A stretch of 64,000 bases of DNA from Vagococcus jeotgali (GCF_035918315.1 NZ_CP142146.1:1178001-1242000), one strand, 5' to 3'; numbered from the stretch's first letter, positions 47,490 to 57,038 are shown. Notes: generated from the letters alone by a model not told the origin. A program made the numbers and translations.

Positions 47490-48851
47490 CTACACAGATT
47501 TTTTAATTGATTCATCGACATCGATTCCTTGCATTTGAGCAAGCTCACGAATAGATTTCCCAGTACTTAAACTTTCTTTCGCTAAATCTGCTGCTTTTGT
47601 ATAACCAATTGTTTCAGATAAAACTGTCGCAAGATACATGCTTCTTTCTAAATTATCTTGACAACGCTCCTCATTAGCTGTGATACCAAGAACACAATTT
47701 TCTGTAAATGTTTTAATACCATTTGTTAATACGTCAAATGATTCAATCAACTTATAGAAAACAACTGGCTCAAAAGCATTTAATTCTAATTGTCCAGCTT
47801 CAGCAGCTAAACCAATTGTACTATTATTTCCCATAACAATGTAAGCACATTGAGATAATACTTCTGGAATAACTGGATTAATTTTCCCTGGCATAATAGA
47901 GGAACCATTTTGTCTAGCTGGAATGCTAATTTCCCCAATCCCAGAATTTGGCCCAGATGATAATAAGCGAATATCATTAGCAATTTTAGATAGACTAATT
48001 GCAATTGATTTTAGCGTATCTGATAACACGACGTATTGTTCAATGTGTTGTGTGCCGTCCACTAAATCATCAGCAATAACAAGTTGTTCTTTTGTAATAC
48101 CGTTTAAATAAACTAGGGCTGTTTTTGATAGAGATTCGTGTGCTGTAATTCCTGTGCCAATTACAATACCACCAATATTGATCGCCTGCATTTCACGCTG
48201 AACATGGTCAAGTCTTTCAATACCACGCTTCACTACTGAGTAATAAGCATGAAACTCTTGACCAAGTGTCATAGGTACGGCATCACTTAATTGTGTTCTC
48301 CCTAATTTTAATACATAATCAAACTCCTCAGATTTTGCTAAGAAGGCTTCTTTTAATTCCACTAAAACAGCACGAAGTAAAGGAATTTTTTTCAACATCG
48401 TTAATTTCCCAGCTGTTGGATAAACATCATTAGTTGACTGACCTTTATTAACATCATCATTAGGATGAACCACTGAAAAATCACCTTTTGTACCTGACAT
48501 AATTTCAATAGCTCGGTTAGTAATAACCTCATTAACATTAACATTCATATTACTACTTGTCCCCGCTCCGCCTTGAACAGGATCAACAATAAACTCTTCA
48601 TGCCACTTACCATCAATAATTTCTTGAGAAGCTTGACTGATTGCCTCAAATTTCTCTTTAGGTAATAAACCAAGTTCATAATTAGCTAAAGCTAATGCTT
48701 GCTTAACTTGGGATAAGCTGATGATAAAATCAGAATCTAATTGTCGATTAGTAATCGTAAAATTATTTTTTGCACGAAGAGAATGAACTCCGTAATATTT
48801 TTCTTGTGGTACTTCTATTTCTCCAACACTATCTTTTTCTGTACGATACAT
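47490..48851 (-). CDS. aspA: Aspartate ammonia-lyase
   Basis: Deaminates aspartate to fumarate. The 453-residue product has aspartase-type features: YYGVHSLRAKNNF, GGAGTSSNMNVNEV-like motif (here with an extra NVN repeat: NMNVNVNEV), the loop GSSIMPGKINPVIPE and AGQLELNAFEPV. ATG at 48851 follows AAAGGAGACG. It lies between the asparaginase and fumarase genes. The duplicated Val-Asn in the conserved NMNVN motif is unusual and should be noted. Confidence 0.93.
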   Translation of the reverse strand: MYRTEKDSVGEIEVPQEKYYGVHSLRAKNNFTITNRQLDSDFIISLSQVKQALALANYELGLLPKEKFEAISQASQEIIDGKWHEEFIVDPVQGGAGTSSNMNVNVNEVITNRAIEIMSGTKGDFSVVHPNDDVNKGQSTNDVYPTAGKLTMLKKIPLLRAVLVELKEAFLAKSEEFDYVLKLGRTQLSDAVPMTLGQEFHAYYSVVKRGIERLDHVQREMQAINIGGIVIGTGITAHESLSKTALVYLNGITKEQLVIADDLVDGTQHIEQYVVLSDTLKSIAISLSKIANDIRLLSSGPNSGIGEISIPARQNGSSIMPGKINPVIPEVLSQCAYIVMGNNSTIGLAAEAGQLELNAFEPVVFYKLIESFDVLTNGIKTFTENCVLGITANEERCQDNLERSMYLATVLSETIGYTKAADLAKESLSTGKSIRELAQMQGIDVDESIKKSV

Positions 48852-48870
48852 AGTTTTCGTCTCCTTTAAA

Positions 48871-49863
48871 TTACAATGCTGTCATATAATTTCGCAATTG
48901 TTCAGGTGTTAAACGTGCGTTTAGTGCAACTAATAATCGTAATCTAGCTTTTGGTCCTGTTAAACCTTTGACAAACATAACTCCCATGTTTTTTAAAGGA
49001 ATGCCTCCACCAGTATAGCTATAAATATCTTCTGCTACACCATTGGCACATCTAGACACTAGGGCAACTGGAATCTTCTCTTCAAGCATCTGAGACAAAC
49101 CATCTAGTACGTTAGGAGGTAAATTCCCAGCCCCTAGAGCTTCCACCACGACCCCATCCACTTTGGCTTTTGTTAAAACACGAAATAATGTATCATCCAT
49201 GCCTGCATAGGCTTTAATGATTGGAATTTCTCCATCAACTGTGTCGATTGGTAAGATGACATCCTCAATAACTTCTTTTAAGAAGAATGGTCTGTTTTTT
49301 GATACTATACCAATTGGTCCAAATGTTGGTGCTCTAAAAGTGTCAACACTAGTTGTATGAGTTTTAGTGACAAATCTGGCCGCATGAATTTCATCATTCA
49401 TCACAACTAAGACTCCTTTGTCTTTAGCTGAAGCGTCAGCAGCAGTAATAATTGCCTGTACATAATTATATAATCCATCAGAACCGATTTCATTACTGCT
49501 TCTCATTGCACCAGTCAAGACAACCGCTAAATCATTATTAGTTGTTAATTCAAGAAAATAAGCTGTTTCTTCAAGAGTATCTGTACCATGAGTAATCACG
49601 ACACCATCATATCTCTCCTTAGTAGCTTGTTCTATACGTTTTTTCAAACGTAACATATCTTTTGGTGTAATATGAGGTGAGGGCAAGTTAAAAATCTCTT
49701 CCACATCAACATCAATCTCCTCTGGTATACCAATTAAATTTTGTGATAATGGGTGGGTATCTGATAAACTAACACCACCAGTATCACTTTCTTGGACCAT
49801 TGAGATGGTTCCACCAGTATGTAAAGCTAATACTTTTTTCTTACTTTTTTCTTCATTTAACAC
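48871..49863 (-). CDS. L-asparaginase
   Basis: Cytosolic asparaginase (no signal peptide) converting asparagine to aspartate and ammonia. The two catalytic threonines are in LHTGGTISM (about residue 18) and THGTDTLEET. The 330-residue length suits the family. The start is GTG at 49863 with a weak ribosome site. It heads the run with aspA and fumC, giving a route from asparagine to malate. Confidence 0.92.
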   Translation of the reverse strand: MLNEEKSKKKVLALHTGGTISMVQESDTGGVSLSDTHPLSQNLIGIPEEIDVDVEEIFNLPSPHITPKDMLRLKKRIEQATKERYDGVVITHGTDTLEETAYFLELTTNNDLAVVLTGAMRSSNEIGSDGLYNYVQAIITAADASAKDKGVLVVMNDEIHAARFVTKTHTTSVDTFRAPTFGPIGIVSKNRPFFLKEVIEDVILPIDTVDGEIPIIKAYAGMDDTLFRVLTKAKVDGVVVEALGAGNLPPNVLDGLSQMLEEKIPVALVSRCANGVAEDIYSYTGGGIPLKNMGVMFVKGLTGPKARLRLLVALNARLTPEQLRNYMTAL

Positions 49864-49965
49864 GCTTACACACGTCCATTCTATTTATATTTTCACAAAT
49901 TGTCTTGCATTATTTTAATGCTAACACCGTTAAATTATTTCTATTTTTGATTTATTTTCCTATTT

Positions 49966-49994
49966 AGTTAAAAATTAGCCGTCTATTTTTAACT
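49966..49994 (-). terminator. Possible terminator of the AraC regulator gene
   Basis: AGTTAAAAAT and ATTTTTAACT form a perfect 10-bp AT-rich stem with a nine-base loop, seven bases after the regulator stop. It lacks GC pairs, so confidence is moderate. Confidence 0.4.
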
Positions 49995-50000
49995 ATCCCC

Positions 50001-52301
50001 TTAATTTATTCGATTTAAAATAATCAAATAACAAGCATTCATCTCTAAATCAATGGATTTTTCCAGTTTTCCATCTGTAATGGATAATTCTTTCATTAAA
50101 AATTCTGGTACAACAGATTGCTGTAAATACTCTTGCATATCTGTATCAAGTTCTCTCATCCCACCTGATTTTAACCACTGATGATAGATCCCTCCATGAT
50201 GGCTATCCAACAAGAAACGCTTAACTAAATAGTTACCTACCGGAAGTTGATTAAATAAGAATGTTGTTTGTCGTCTCGTCGCCTTCCAGAGATTTTCATA
50301 AGCACTATCTTTCTTGTCTAAATGATGTTCATTATAATATAGCACATAAAACGAGTTAAATTTTTTTGTCACAATGTAGTGTTCAGAGATTAACACAACC
50401 TCATCACCAATTCTGTCATAAAATACTAATAAAAAAAATAAAGGACGTTTTAGAGGTCCATGTAAAAAGATAGATAAATCACCTAATTTTTTAGAGATAG
50501 GGATACTCTTTTCACTATCTACATTTAACCAAAAACCAATCCCATCAATATGATTTGTCATCTCAATTAAAGCCTTTAACAAGATAGCAGACCGCGAGAA
50601 AGTACTTTGAGATAACTGAGTACTCTCAGCAACTAAGTGCCACTCTGATATGTAGAGTGCCGTATTCTTTTCTATATTTTTTAAATAATGCTTTAATTGG
50701 CTAATTTGTCTTTTAAACTCCTTAAATAAATGCTCTGACTGACTTTGTAAACCTAAACTTTTTTCATAAGTGATACTAATAAAATCAGGATCAACATTTA
50801 AAGGAAGCCTTAGACAGGTTAGCCAGTCATTTAAATAGTTAAAATGAAGATTGAACCCTAAATAACCAGTTGAAAAATGAGTGACTAAAAAATCAGAAGT
50901 TAGCTGATATGCTTGTCTAAAAAAAGTTTGAGATACTTTAGCACTATCACTAATGCTAAGTTCTAAATACCAACCTTCACGAAAGCTAGCCTCATATTGT
51001 ACATAACCTTGAATCATTTCCTTTAAAGTATCTAATTTTAAAGACAACTCTGAAATGCCATTACTCTCATCTATCACTAAAACAAACATCGGTCTTAAAT
51101 TCATCTCTCGCATAAAAGAAAAAAGACGGTGATTATTAACAAACCTATCTTTTATGATATCAAACTCTGAAATAGTCTCAGTACAAAAATCATAAAATCG
51201 ACAAATATCAAAAGGTATTTTCTCTTGAATCATTCTCACTTGCTGCCTAACACTTTCCTTTAATCCATTGTTAGCATGACCTAGATTAATTATTTTTTGA
51301 GGTTTATTCAAGTTAGCAAAAGGAGGTATTGATAAATCCAGCTCAATCTCTTCTACAGATAATCCCTTGGCCTGTTTAATATTTTGCGTTAACATAAATT
51401 GAGCGATAACTTGAATAGATTCTTGATGGCTTAAGTAACGATAATCCTCAGATGTCTGCTGTAAAGTAAGCTCTTCTTGTTTTGGTATATAGTGTTTACG
51501 ATACTCATGAGGTGTCACACCATATTGCTTTTTAAAAACTGCTGTAAAGCTTTTAGGATTTGGAAAGCCATTATTTAAAGCAATCGACAAAGTAGGTTCA
51601 GTTGAATTTCTTAACTCACTAACTGCTGCCTTAAGTCTAATAGAGGAAAGATAATCAGAAAAAGTCACACCCATCTCATCTTTAAATAGTTTTGATAAAT
51701 AAGCTTCTGAAACGAACTTTTCCTTGGCAAAATCTCCTAAAGATAACTTTGTTGTATAATTAACTTTAGCATAATCAAGCATATCAATAATTAAAGGGTG
51801 AATTTTTTGTTTATCAAGTGAAGCTAATTCTTGATATTGAGTAAATAAAAACATTCCTTCTACTTTATCTAACAAATCAGACACTAAAAGTAAATCAGAA
51901 AAGGATCTGTCTTTAGAAGCCTTAGTTAATCTTTCCAAAGTCAGTCTAAAAATAGATTCTATCAGTTTTTCTCGTCCATTCGATTGATAAACATCAATCT
52001 TTGAAGAAGGAAACACCGGCCTCCAATTTTGATTGATTAAAGATTCTATTTCTGGCAAATGAAATATAAGACGTAATATGATCACTTCTTTATTGTAACT
52101 ATCACTAATTAATTGGCCCTTTTGATTCGGCCCAATAAAGATAAAATCTTTTTTATGCAAAGATAACTGTTGTTCTTGGTTTAAAAAATGACATTTGCCT
52201 TTTAACAGGTAAACTAAACTTAACTCATTAGGGGTGTTCATTTCATTTAAAGATGATTCTAATTGAATAATATCAATTGTTATAGCTTGATTTTTTTGCA
52301 T
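50001..52301 (-). CDS. AraC-family regulator fused to a glycoside-hydrolase-39-like domain
   Basis: A 766-residue protein with an N-terminal cupin-like sensor (about 1-100), an AraC HTH pair (about 175-275: LSLGDFAKEKFVSEAYLSKL and YGVTPHEYRKHY) and a long C-terminal part resembling the beta-xylosidase (GH39) barrel without clear catalytic Glu residues in the usual places. Such regulators in Firmicutes usually sense sugars. It is divergent from the thiamine operon and no sugar genes adjoin it, so its target is not evident here. Confidence 0.83.
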   Translation of the reverse strand: MQKNQAITIDIIQLESSLNEMNTPNELSLVYLLKGKCHFLNQEQQLSLHKKDFIFIGPNQKGQLISDSYNKEVIILRLIFHLPEIESLINQNWRPVFPSSKIDVYQSNGREKLIESIFRLTLERLTKASKDRSFSDLLLVSDLLDKVEGMFLFTQYQELASLDKQKIHPLIIDMLDYAKVNYTTKLSLGDFAKEKFVSEAYLSKLFKDEMGVTFSDYLSSIRLKAAVSELRNSTEPTLSIALNNGFPNPKSFTAVFKKQYGVTPHEYRKHYIPKQEELTLQQTSEDYRYLSHQESIQVIAQFMLTQNIKQAKGLSVEEIELDLSIPPFANLNKPQKIINLGHANNGLKESVRQQVRMIQEKIPFDICRFYDFCTETISEFDIIKDRFVNNHRLFSFMREMNLRPMFVLVIDESNGISELSLKLDTLKEMIQGYVQYEASFREGWYLELSISDSAKVSQTFFRQAYQLTSDFLVTHFSTGYLGFNLHFNYLNDWLTCLRLPLNVDPDFISITYEKSLGLQSQSEHLFKEFKRQISQLKHYLKNIEKNTALYISEWHLVAESTQLSQSTFSRSAILLKALIEMTNHIDGIGFWLNVDSEKSIPISKKLGDLSIFLHGPLKRPLFFLLVFYDRIGDEVVLISEHYIVTKKFNSFYVLYYNEHHLDKKDSAYENLWKATRRQTTFLFNQLPVGNYLVKRFLLDSHHGGIYHQWLKSGGMRELDTDMQEYLQQSVVPEFLMKELSITDGKLEKSIDLEMNACYLIILNRIN

Positions 52302-52371
52302 GCAATCCCCTCTTCATTTGTTCTCACTATTATTATACTCACTCAAACTCATCTAGCCAACACTTTCTATA

Positions 52372-52400
52372 TTGACTCATAATTTAATAAGTGATATACT
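52372..52400 (+). promoter_or_regulatory. Promoter of the TPP-riboswitch operon
   Basis: TTGACT (52372-52377), 17 bases, TATACT (52395-52400); transcription would begin just before the riboswitch aptamer. Confidence 0.75.
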
Positions 52401-52418
52401 TCACTGGTAATAGACATA

Positions 52419-52546
52419 TAGGGGAGGTCTTTGACCTGAGAGTAAGCCATGTGCTTTGACCCTTTGAACCTGTCGGTTAGTACCGTCGTAGGGAGTCTTA
52501 TGAATCGTACTTACGAGGAATGGCTTCTAGCTATTCCTCTTTTTTA
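52419..52546 (+). promoter_or_regulatory. TPP (THI-box) riboswitch with terminator
   Basis: The aptamer contains GGGGAGGTC, CTGAGAGTAAG, ACCCTTTGAACCTG and GGTTAGTACCGTCGTAGGGA in the order of the thi element. A terminator follows (GAGGAATGGC, five bases, GCTATTCCTC, then TTTTTT; 52515-52546). When TPP is plentiful the terminator forms and the importer genes downstream are off. Confidence 0.96.
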
Positions 52547-52563
52547 TTTTAGGAGGTGATGAG

Positions 52564-53316
52564 ATGTATAAAAAATGGATTTATCCCATTTTAAGTTTTG
52601 TTGTTCTAATTATTCTTTGGGAAATTCTAACGATTCTTTATCAAGTACCTATTTATGTACTACCTAGACCGAGTCAAATCGGGGCAGCTCTTTTTACTGA
52701 TTGGCATAACCTTTTCAAGCACTCTTTAACGACACTATTAGAAGCAGTGATTGGTCTAATTTTAGCTGCTATTCTGGCTTTTTTTATTGCGATTTTAATG
52801 GATTTATCTAAAGGGCTTAAACTTGCCTTTTACCCGCACTTAGTCGTGAGCCAGACTATACCTGTTTTAGTTTTAGGTCCTATCTTCACTATCTGGTTTG
52901 GCTTTGGTATTACACCTAAAATTATGATGGTTATTCTAATGTGTTTTTTCCCAATAGTTGTAGCCTTTGTTGATGGTTTAGCACAAGTAGATATTAAAAA
53001 AATAACCTTACTAGAAACATACGGTGCTTCTAAAAAACAAATTTACACGACACTTAAATTTCCAGAAGCTATGCCTTCTTTCTTTTCAGGTTTAAAAATA
53101 GCAGCAACATATTGTGTTAGTGGTGCTATTGTTGGTGAATGGTTAAGCGCTTCATCAGGTTTAGGGTATTACATGATTCGTGCAAAGAATAGTTTTTTAT
53201 TAGATAAAGTATTTGCATCAATCATCTGTATCATTTTATTAAGTTTAGCATTAAATGCCATTGTATCATTGATTCAAAAACAACTCATTAAGAAAAGGAT
53301 GATTAGACGTGTTTAA
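52564..53316 (+). CDS. thiX: ABC permease for a thiamine pyrimidine precursor (ThiX-like)
   Basis: Membrane subunit of the importer, 250 residues with six or so hydrophobic segments and the permease EAA loop (LETYGASKKQIYTTLKFP). It resembles SsuC/ThiX permeases. Control by the TPP riboswitch indicates a thiamine-related substrate, in known systems formylaminopyrimidine or HMP. ATG at 52564 follows AGGAGGTGATGAG; the next gene overlaps it by eight bases. Confidence 0.88.
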   Translation: MYKKWIYPILSFVVLIILWEILTILYQVPIYVLPRPSQIGAALFTDWHNLFKHSLTTLLEAVIGLILAAILAFFIAILMDLSKGLKLAFYPHLVVSQTIPVLVLGPIFTIWFGFGITPKIMMVILMCFFPIVVAFVDGLAQVDIKKITLLETYGASKKQIYTTLKFPEAMPSFFSGLKIAATYCVSGAIVGEWLSASSGLGYYMIRAKNSFLLDKVFASIICIILLSLALNAIVSLIQKQLIKKRMIRRV

Positions 53317-54328
53317 CAAGAAAAAAGGATTATTTATTGGTTTAAGTATTGGATTAATTGGCTTGGCAGGTTGTAGTAGTGAGTCTGCCAAAGATAAAAC
53401 TGATGAAAACAAAGATAAATTAAAAGATGTAACACTTGTTTTAGATTATATTCCAAATACCAATCACACTGGAATATATGTAGCAAAAGATAAAGGTTAT
53501 TACAAAGAACAAGGTATTGATTTAACGATTGTAGAGCCTGGTGATGATAATACTAGTCTGACACTTCTAGGAGGTAAAAAAGGAGAGTTTGCCATTAGCT
53601 ATCAAGAAGACCTGACTTACTCAGCAGCTAGTGCTCAACCAATTCCAACTAAAGCAATTGCTGCTATTATGGAACATAATACTTCTGGCTTTGTCAGTAC
53701 TGCCGATAAAAAAATCTCTTCTCCTAAAGATTTTGAAGGTAAAACTTATGCCGGTTGGCAATCTGCTGCAGAAGAGGCTGTTTTAAAAGCCGTTATGGAA
53801 AAAGCTAATGCCGATTCTTCAAAATTGATGATTGTTGGTGATCCTGGTGGCGGACCAAGTGATTTAGAAAAGAATGTTGATTTAAAATGGTATTTTGAAG
53901 GATGGGACTTAACGAAAGCTAAGATGGATGGTTATGATTTAAATTATATGCCTCTTCGTGAATTAGATGAAAGACTGGACTACTATACACCTATTATTGT
54001 GGCTCGTGATGATGTTATGGAAAACGATCCAACTTTAGTCGAACACTTTTTAAAAGCAACCAAACATGGCTATCTTGATGCTATAGACAACCCTGAGGAA
54101 AGTGCTGAGATTCTACATCAAGCTGCTCCTGACCAAGATATAGAGTTTTTGAAAAAATCTCAAGAATTTGTATCTAAAAACTATACTAGTGACCCTCAAA
54201 AATGGGGAATCATGAAGGAAGATGTTTGGAATAACTATACTGAATTTATGTTAGAAAATAAATTGATTGATAAAGATATCCCAGCTAGTGACATGTTTAC
54301 AAATGCATTCATTGAAAAGGTTGATTAA
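53309..54328 (+). CDS. thiY: Substrate-binding lipoprotein (ThiY/NMT1-like)
   Basis: Extracellular receptor of the importer. A lipoprotein signal (basic start, hydrophobic stretch, lipobox LAGC with Cys22) is followed by an NMT1/THI5-like periplasmic-binding fold (VTLVLDYIPNTNHTGIYVA, GDDNTSLTLLGGKKGEF). The 339-residue length is normal. The GTG start overlaps thiX. The family binds pyrimidine precursors of thiamine. Confidence 0.9.
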   Translation: MFNKKKGLFIGLSIGLIGLAGCSSESAKDKTDENKDKLKDVTLVLDYIPNTNHTGIYVAKDKGYYKEQGIDLTIVEPGDDNTSLTLLGGKKGEFAISYQEDLTYSAASAQPIPTKAIAAIMEHNTSGFVSTADKKISSPKDFEGKTYAGWQSAAEEAVLKAVMEKANADSSKLMIVGDPGGGPSDLEKNVDLKWYFEGWDLTKAKMDGYDLNYMPLRELDERLDYYTPIIVARDDVMENDPTLVEHFLKATKHGYLDAIDNPEESAEILHQAAPDQDIEFLKKSQEFVSKNYTSDPQKWGIMKEDVWNNYTEFMLENKLIDKDIPASDMFTNAFIEKVD

Positions 54329-54330
54329 AC

Positions 54331-55068
54331 ATGACTGACATTTTTATTAAAAATCTTGGTTTAAGTTTTGAAGGAAAAAAAACGTTTGAACAATTAAATT
54401 TGAAAATTGAAAAAGGAGAGTTTATTTCTATACTTGGCCCAAGTGGTTGTGGTAAATCTTCTTTGTTAAATATTTTAGCTGGAAGTCTAAAAGCTGATAC
54501 TGGTGAAGTATTAGTCGGGGATACAGTTATCTCTGGTTTTAATGAGCATTTTGCATATATGCCACAAGAAGACTTACTCTTAGATTGGAAAAATGTTGAA
54601 GATAATATCACTTTGTATCAACGTTTACATAAACAAGTGATCAATCAAGATAAATTGAGTGAATATATCAAAAAATTTGGCTTACATGAAGTAAGGCATC
54701 AATACCCTGAAACATTGTCAGGAGGTATGAAACAGCGTGTTGCTCTCCTTCGCACCGTTTTTGTTGATAGAGATATTTTATTACTTGATGAACCCTTTGG
54801 TGCTTTGGATGTTTTTACAAGACAACATCTTCAAGATTGGTTAAAAAATTTGACGAATATATTAAATAAAACCATCATCTTAGTCACTCATGATATTGAT
54901 GAGGCCTTATATTTATCAGATAGAGTCATTATTATGGGAGGCTCACCTGCTTCTCTTATTGAAGAAATCGATTTAAGTACTACCAAAAGAAGTAGACAGT
55001 GGTTAAGTGAACAAGGTCAAACACGCCAACATATCTATGAATTATTAAGTCAAAAAATTAGACATTAA
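54331..55068 (+). CDS. thiZ: ABC ATPase of the thiamine-precursor importer (ThiZ-like)
   Basis: Energises the ThiXY importer. The 245-residue protein has Walker A GPSGCGKSSLLN, a Q-loop (YMPQEDLLLDW), signature LSGGMKQRVALLR, Walker B ILLLDEPFGALD and switch VTHDIDEAL. It starts two bases after thiY stops. Nitrate/sulfonate/taurine-type ATPases have the same form; the riboswitch sets the substrate class. Confidence 0.9.
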   Translation: MTDIFIKNLGLSFEGKKTFEQLNLKIEKGEFISILGPSGCGKSSLLNILAGSLKADTGEVLVGDTVISGFNEHFAYMPQEDLLLDWKNVEDNITLYQRLHKQVINQDKLSEYIKKFGLHEVRHQYPETLSGGMKQRVALLRTVFVDRDILLLDEPFGALDVFTRQHLQDWLKNLTNILNKTIILVTHDIDEALYLSDRVIIMGGSPASLIEEIDLSTTKRSRQWLSEQGQTRQHIYELLSQKIRH

Positions 55069-55082
55069 AAGGAGATGTTTAT

Positions 55083-55808
55083 GTGAGTGATTTTCTATGT
55101 GATGCCCATTGTCATATTGATTTAGATAAGCAGCTACTTGATTTACTTATTAAATACAACATACCTGCAACAATTAACTGTCAAAGCCGCAAAGAATGGC
55201 ATGATTATTCTCCTTTAACTAAATCACATCCCTTTTTAAACATTAGCTTTGGTATTCACCCTTGGGATGTTGATTTCCAGGAAATAGAAAATAATTTGGA
55301 TATCTTCCAGCAAACACCTATCATTGGAGAAATTGGTTTAGATAGTGTTTGGACAACAAACGACATACTTCTACAAAAAAAGATGTTTATCAAACAACTA
55401 TCTTTAGCTACTGATATGAAAAAACCTGTTATTTTACATACTAAAGGAATGGAAAAAGAAATAGCAGATATCATTTCTTATTTTCCAAATCGCTATTTAG
55501 TTCACTGGTACTCAAGTCAAGAACATTTGAAAGAGTACATTAAGCAAGATTGTTATTTCACAGTAGGCCCTTCTTTACTGACAGATGATGCTGTCAAACA
55601 AGTCCTAACTACTGTGCCAAAAGATAGGCTACTCATTGAATCAGATGGACTAGATGCTCTTGCGTGGGCATTAGATAAAGATATAGAAAGTGTTGATTAC
55701 TTAGATTCACAAAAGAACTTAATGGTGCAATGTGCTAAGGTTCTTGATATGCCTCTTAATGAATTTAGGGATCTCCTTCAAAAAAACTACTTACGATGGA
55801 TCAATTAG
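55083..55808 (+). CDS. TatD-family metal-dependent hydrolase
   Basis: A 241-residue TIM-barrel hydrolase, GTG start at 55083 after AAAAGGAGATG. Metal ligands of the family are kept: DAHCHID (two His), GEIGLD (Glu), LHTKG (His), HWYSS (His) and IESDGLDA (Asp), although the last two differ from the usual HCFSG and ETDAPYL of TatD DNases. It is the last gene of the TPP-controlled importer operon, ahead of a terminator. A thiamine-precursor processing role is inferred from position; a nuclease role is the default. Confidence 0.82.
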   Translation: MSDFLCDAHCHIDLDKQLLDLLIKYNIPATINCQSRKEWHDYSPLTKSHPFLNISFGIHPWDVDFQEIENNLDIFQQTPIIGEIGLDSVWTTNDILLQKKMFIKQLSLATDMKKPVILHTKGMEKEIADIISYFPNRYLVHWYSSQEHLKEYIKQDCYFTVGPSLLTDDAVKQVLTTVPKDRLLIESDGLDALAWALDKDIESVDYLDSQKNLMVQCAKVLDMPLNEFRDLLQKNYLRWIN

Positions 55809-55836
55809 TGTTAGTAAAACTTAGTCAAGGTAAAAC

Positions 55837-55874
55837 AAAAGTCTACTCTAGTTGCTTGGAGTAGACTTTTATTT
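55837..55874. terminator. Bidirectional terminator
   Basis: AAAAGTCTACTC and GAGTAGACTTTT are perfect 12-bp arms around ten bases, between convergent tatD-like and MFS genes. T-rich sequence follows on both strands. Confidence 0.85.
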
Positions 55875-57038
55875 TATTAATAATTGTTCAATTTTTTTCC
55901 TAATTGATATCAGAATAACTAAAACTATCGTAAAAATAATGCCAAAAGCAATAAAGGGTAGTCTTAAATCACTTGATCCAAGTAATTTAGAGGCCCAGTT
56001 CATACACATCGGAGCCAAAAAAACGCCAAAATTACAACCAACAAACACATAAGATGTTGCTTTGTTCGGCTCTATTCCCCTACCTAATTCTTCAATGTGG
56101 TTAAAAATAAAGGGAATTACCCAAGCGATTGGTATACTAGATAAAAACAAACCAATAGTAAGCAACCAAAATGATTGGGTTGAAAATCCAATGAGAAAAT
56201 CTGATAGAATATTAAATCCAATGCCTAAAAATACAATCCCAAAAGATACTTTTGAGACAATTTTTTCAAATAATATACCTGCTACAATACCTAATATAGG
56301 CATTAAAGCTAAATATGCACTAGCATTCACTTCTTGTCCTGCTAACTCGATAGCAAGTGTTGGAAATCTCACACCAATTGCAATCGCATTCATTAATAAG
56401 CTAGCAACTATTAAAATTGTTAACAGTAATACCCAAGAAAAAGAACCACCTTTATCTACAGTTTTCACTTTAGCTTTTGCTTCAATATTTGGAACATACA
56501 AATAAAATAATATAGCTATAGGAATCGCTAATAAATATATTAAGTATGAGTCCATCCAGTTTCTCATCAACAATAGACCTGCTACAAAAGTCAATATCAT
56601 TTGGCCTATACTTTCTGTAGCATTTCTAAAACCAAGTAATGTCGACCTTTCTTTTCCTGTAAATAAACCATTAATAAAACTAACAGATAAAGCATTATAC
56701 ATTCCCAAACCTGCACCTAATAAAAGCCTACCAAAAACAATTAGACCATAACTATTTGGCGTCAACCACGGTAGAACACCACCAATTGATGCCATGATTA
56801 AACCAATAATAACTACTTGCTTCATTCCAATTTTTTTTGTTAGATAATTCGACAGTAAAATGAAAATAACAACAGTAAAACTTGGTAACGTTCCCAATAA
56901 TTCACTTTGAGTTTGGCTTAAATTAAAATGATCTTTAATAAATGGGAGTGTACCATTAATAGTTACCCCACTAGTTAAAATAAATGAAACAGACAACACT
57001 GCAAATGGTGTGAATTTATTTTTCTCTACATTTGGCAT
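55869..57038 (-). CDS. MFS transporter, unknown substrate
   Basis: A 389-residue, twelve-segment major facilitator. Opening segment KNKFTPFAVLSVSFILTSG and the GRLLLGAGLGMYNALSVSFI loop suggest the CynX/NarK-type group of anion or drug carriers. ATG at 57038 follows AGGAGTTGACTG. It is single and convergent with the thi operon. No substrate can be inferred. Confidence 0.82.
   Translation of the reverse strand: MPNVEKNKFTPFAVLSVSFILTSGVTINGTLPFIKDHFNLSQTQSELLGTLPSFTVVIFILLSNYLTKKIGMKQVVIIGLIMASIGGVLPWLTPNSYGLIVFGRLLLGAGLGMYNALSVSFINGLFTGKERSTLLGFRNATESIGQMILTFVAGLLLMRNWMDSYLIYLLAIPIAILFYLYVPNIEAKAKVKTVDKGGSFSWVLLLTILIVASLLMNAIAIGVRFPTLAIELAGQEVNASAYLALMPILGIVAGILFEKIVSKVSFGIVFLGIGFNILSDFLIGFSTQSFWLLTIGLFLSSIPIAWVIPFIFNHIEELGRGIEPNKATSYVFVGCNFGVFLAPMCMNWASKLLGSSDLRLPFIAFGIIFTIVLVILISIRKKIEQLLIK

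Noticed and set aside
56062-56505. Plus-strand frame of 147 residues
   Set aside because: It is antisense to the MFS gene at 55869-57038, which has clear membrane segments and a good start.
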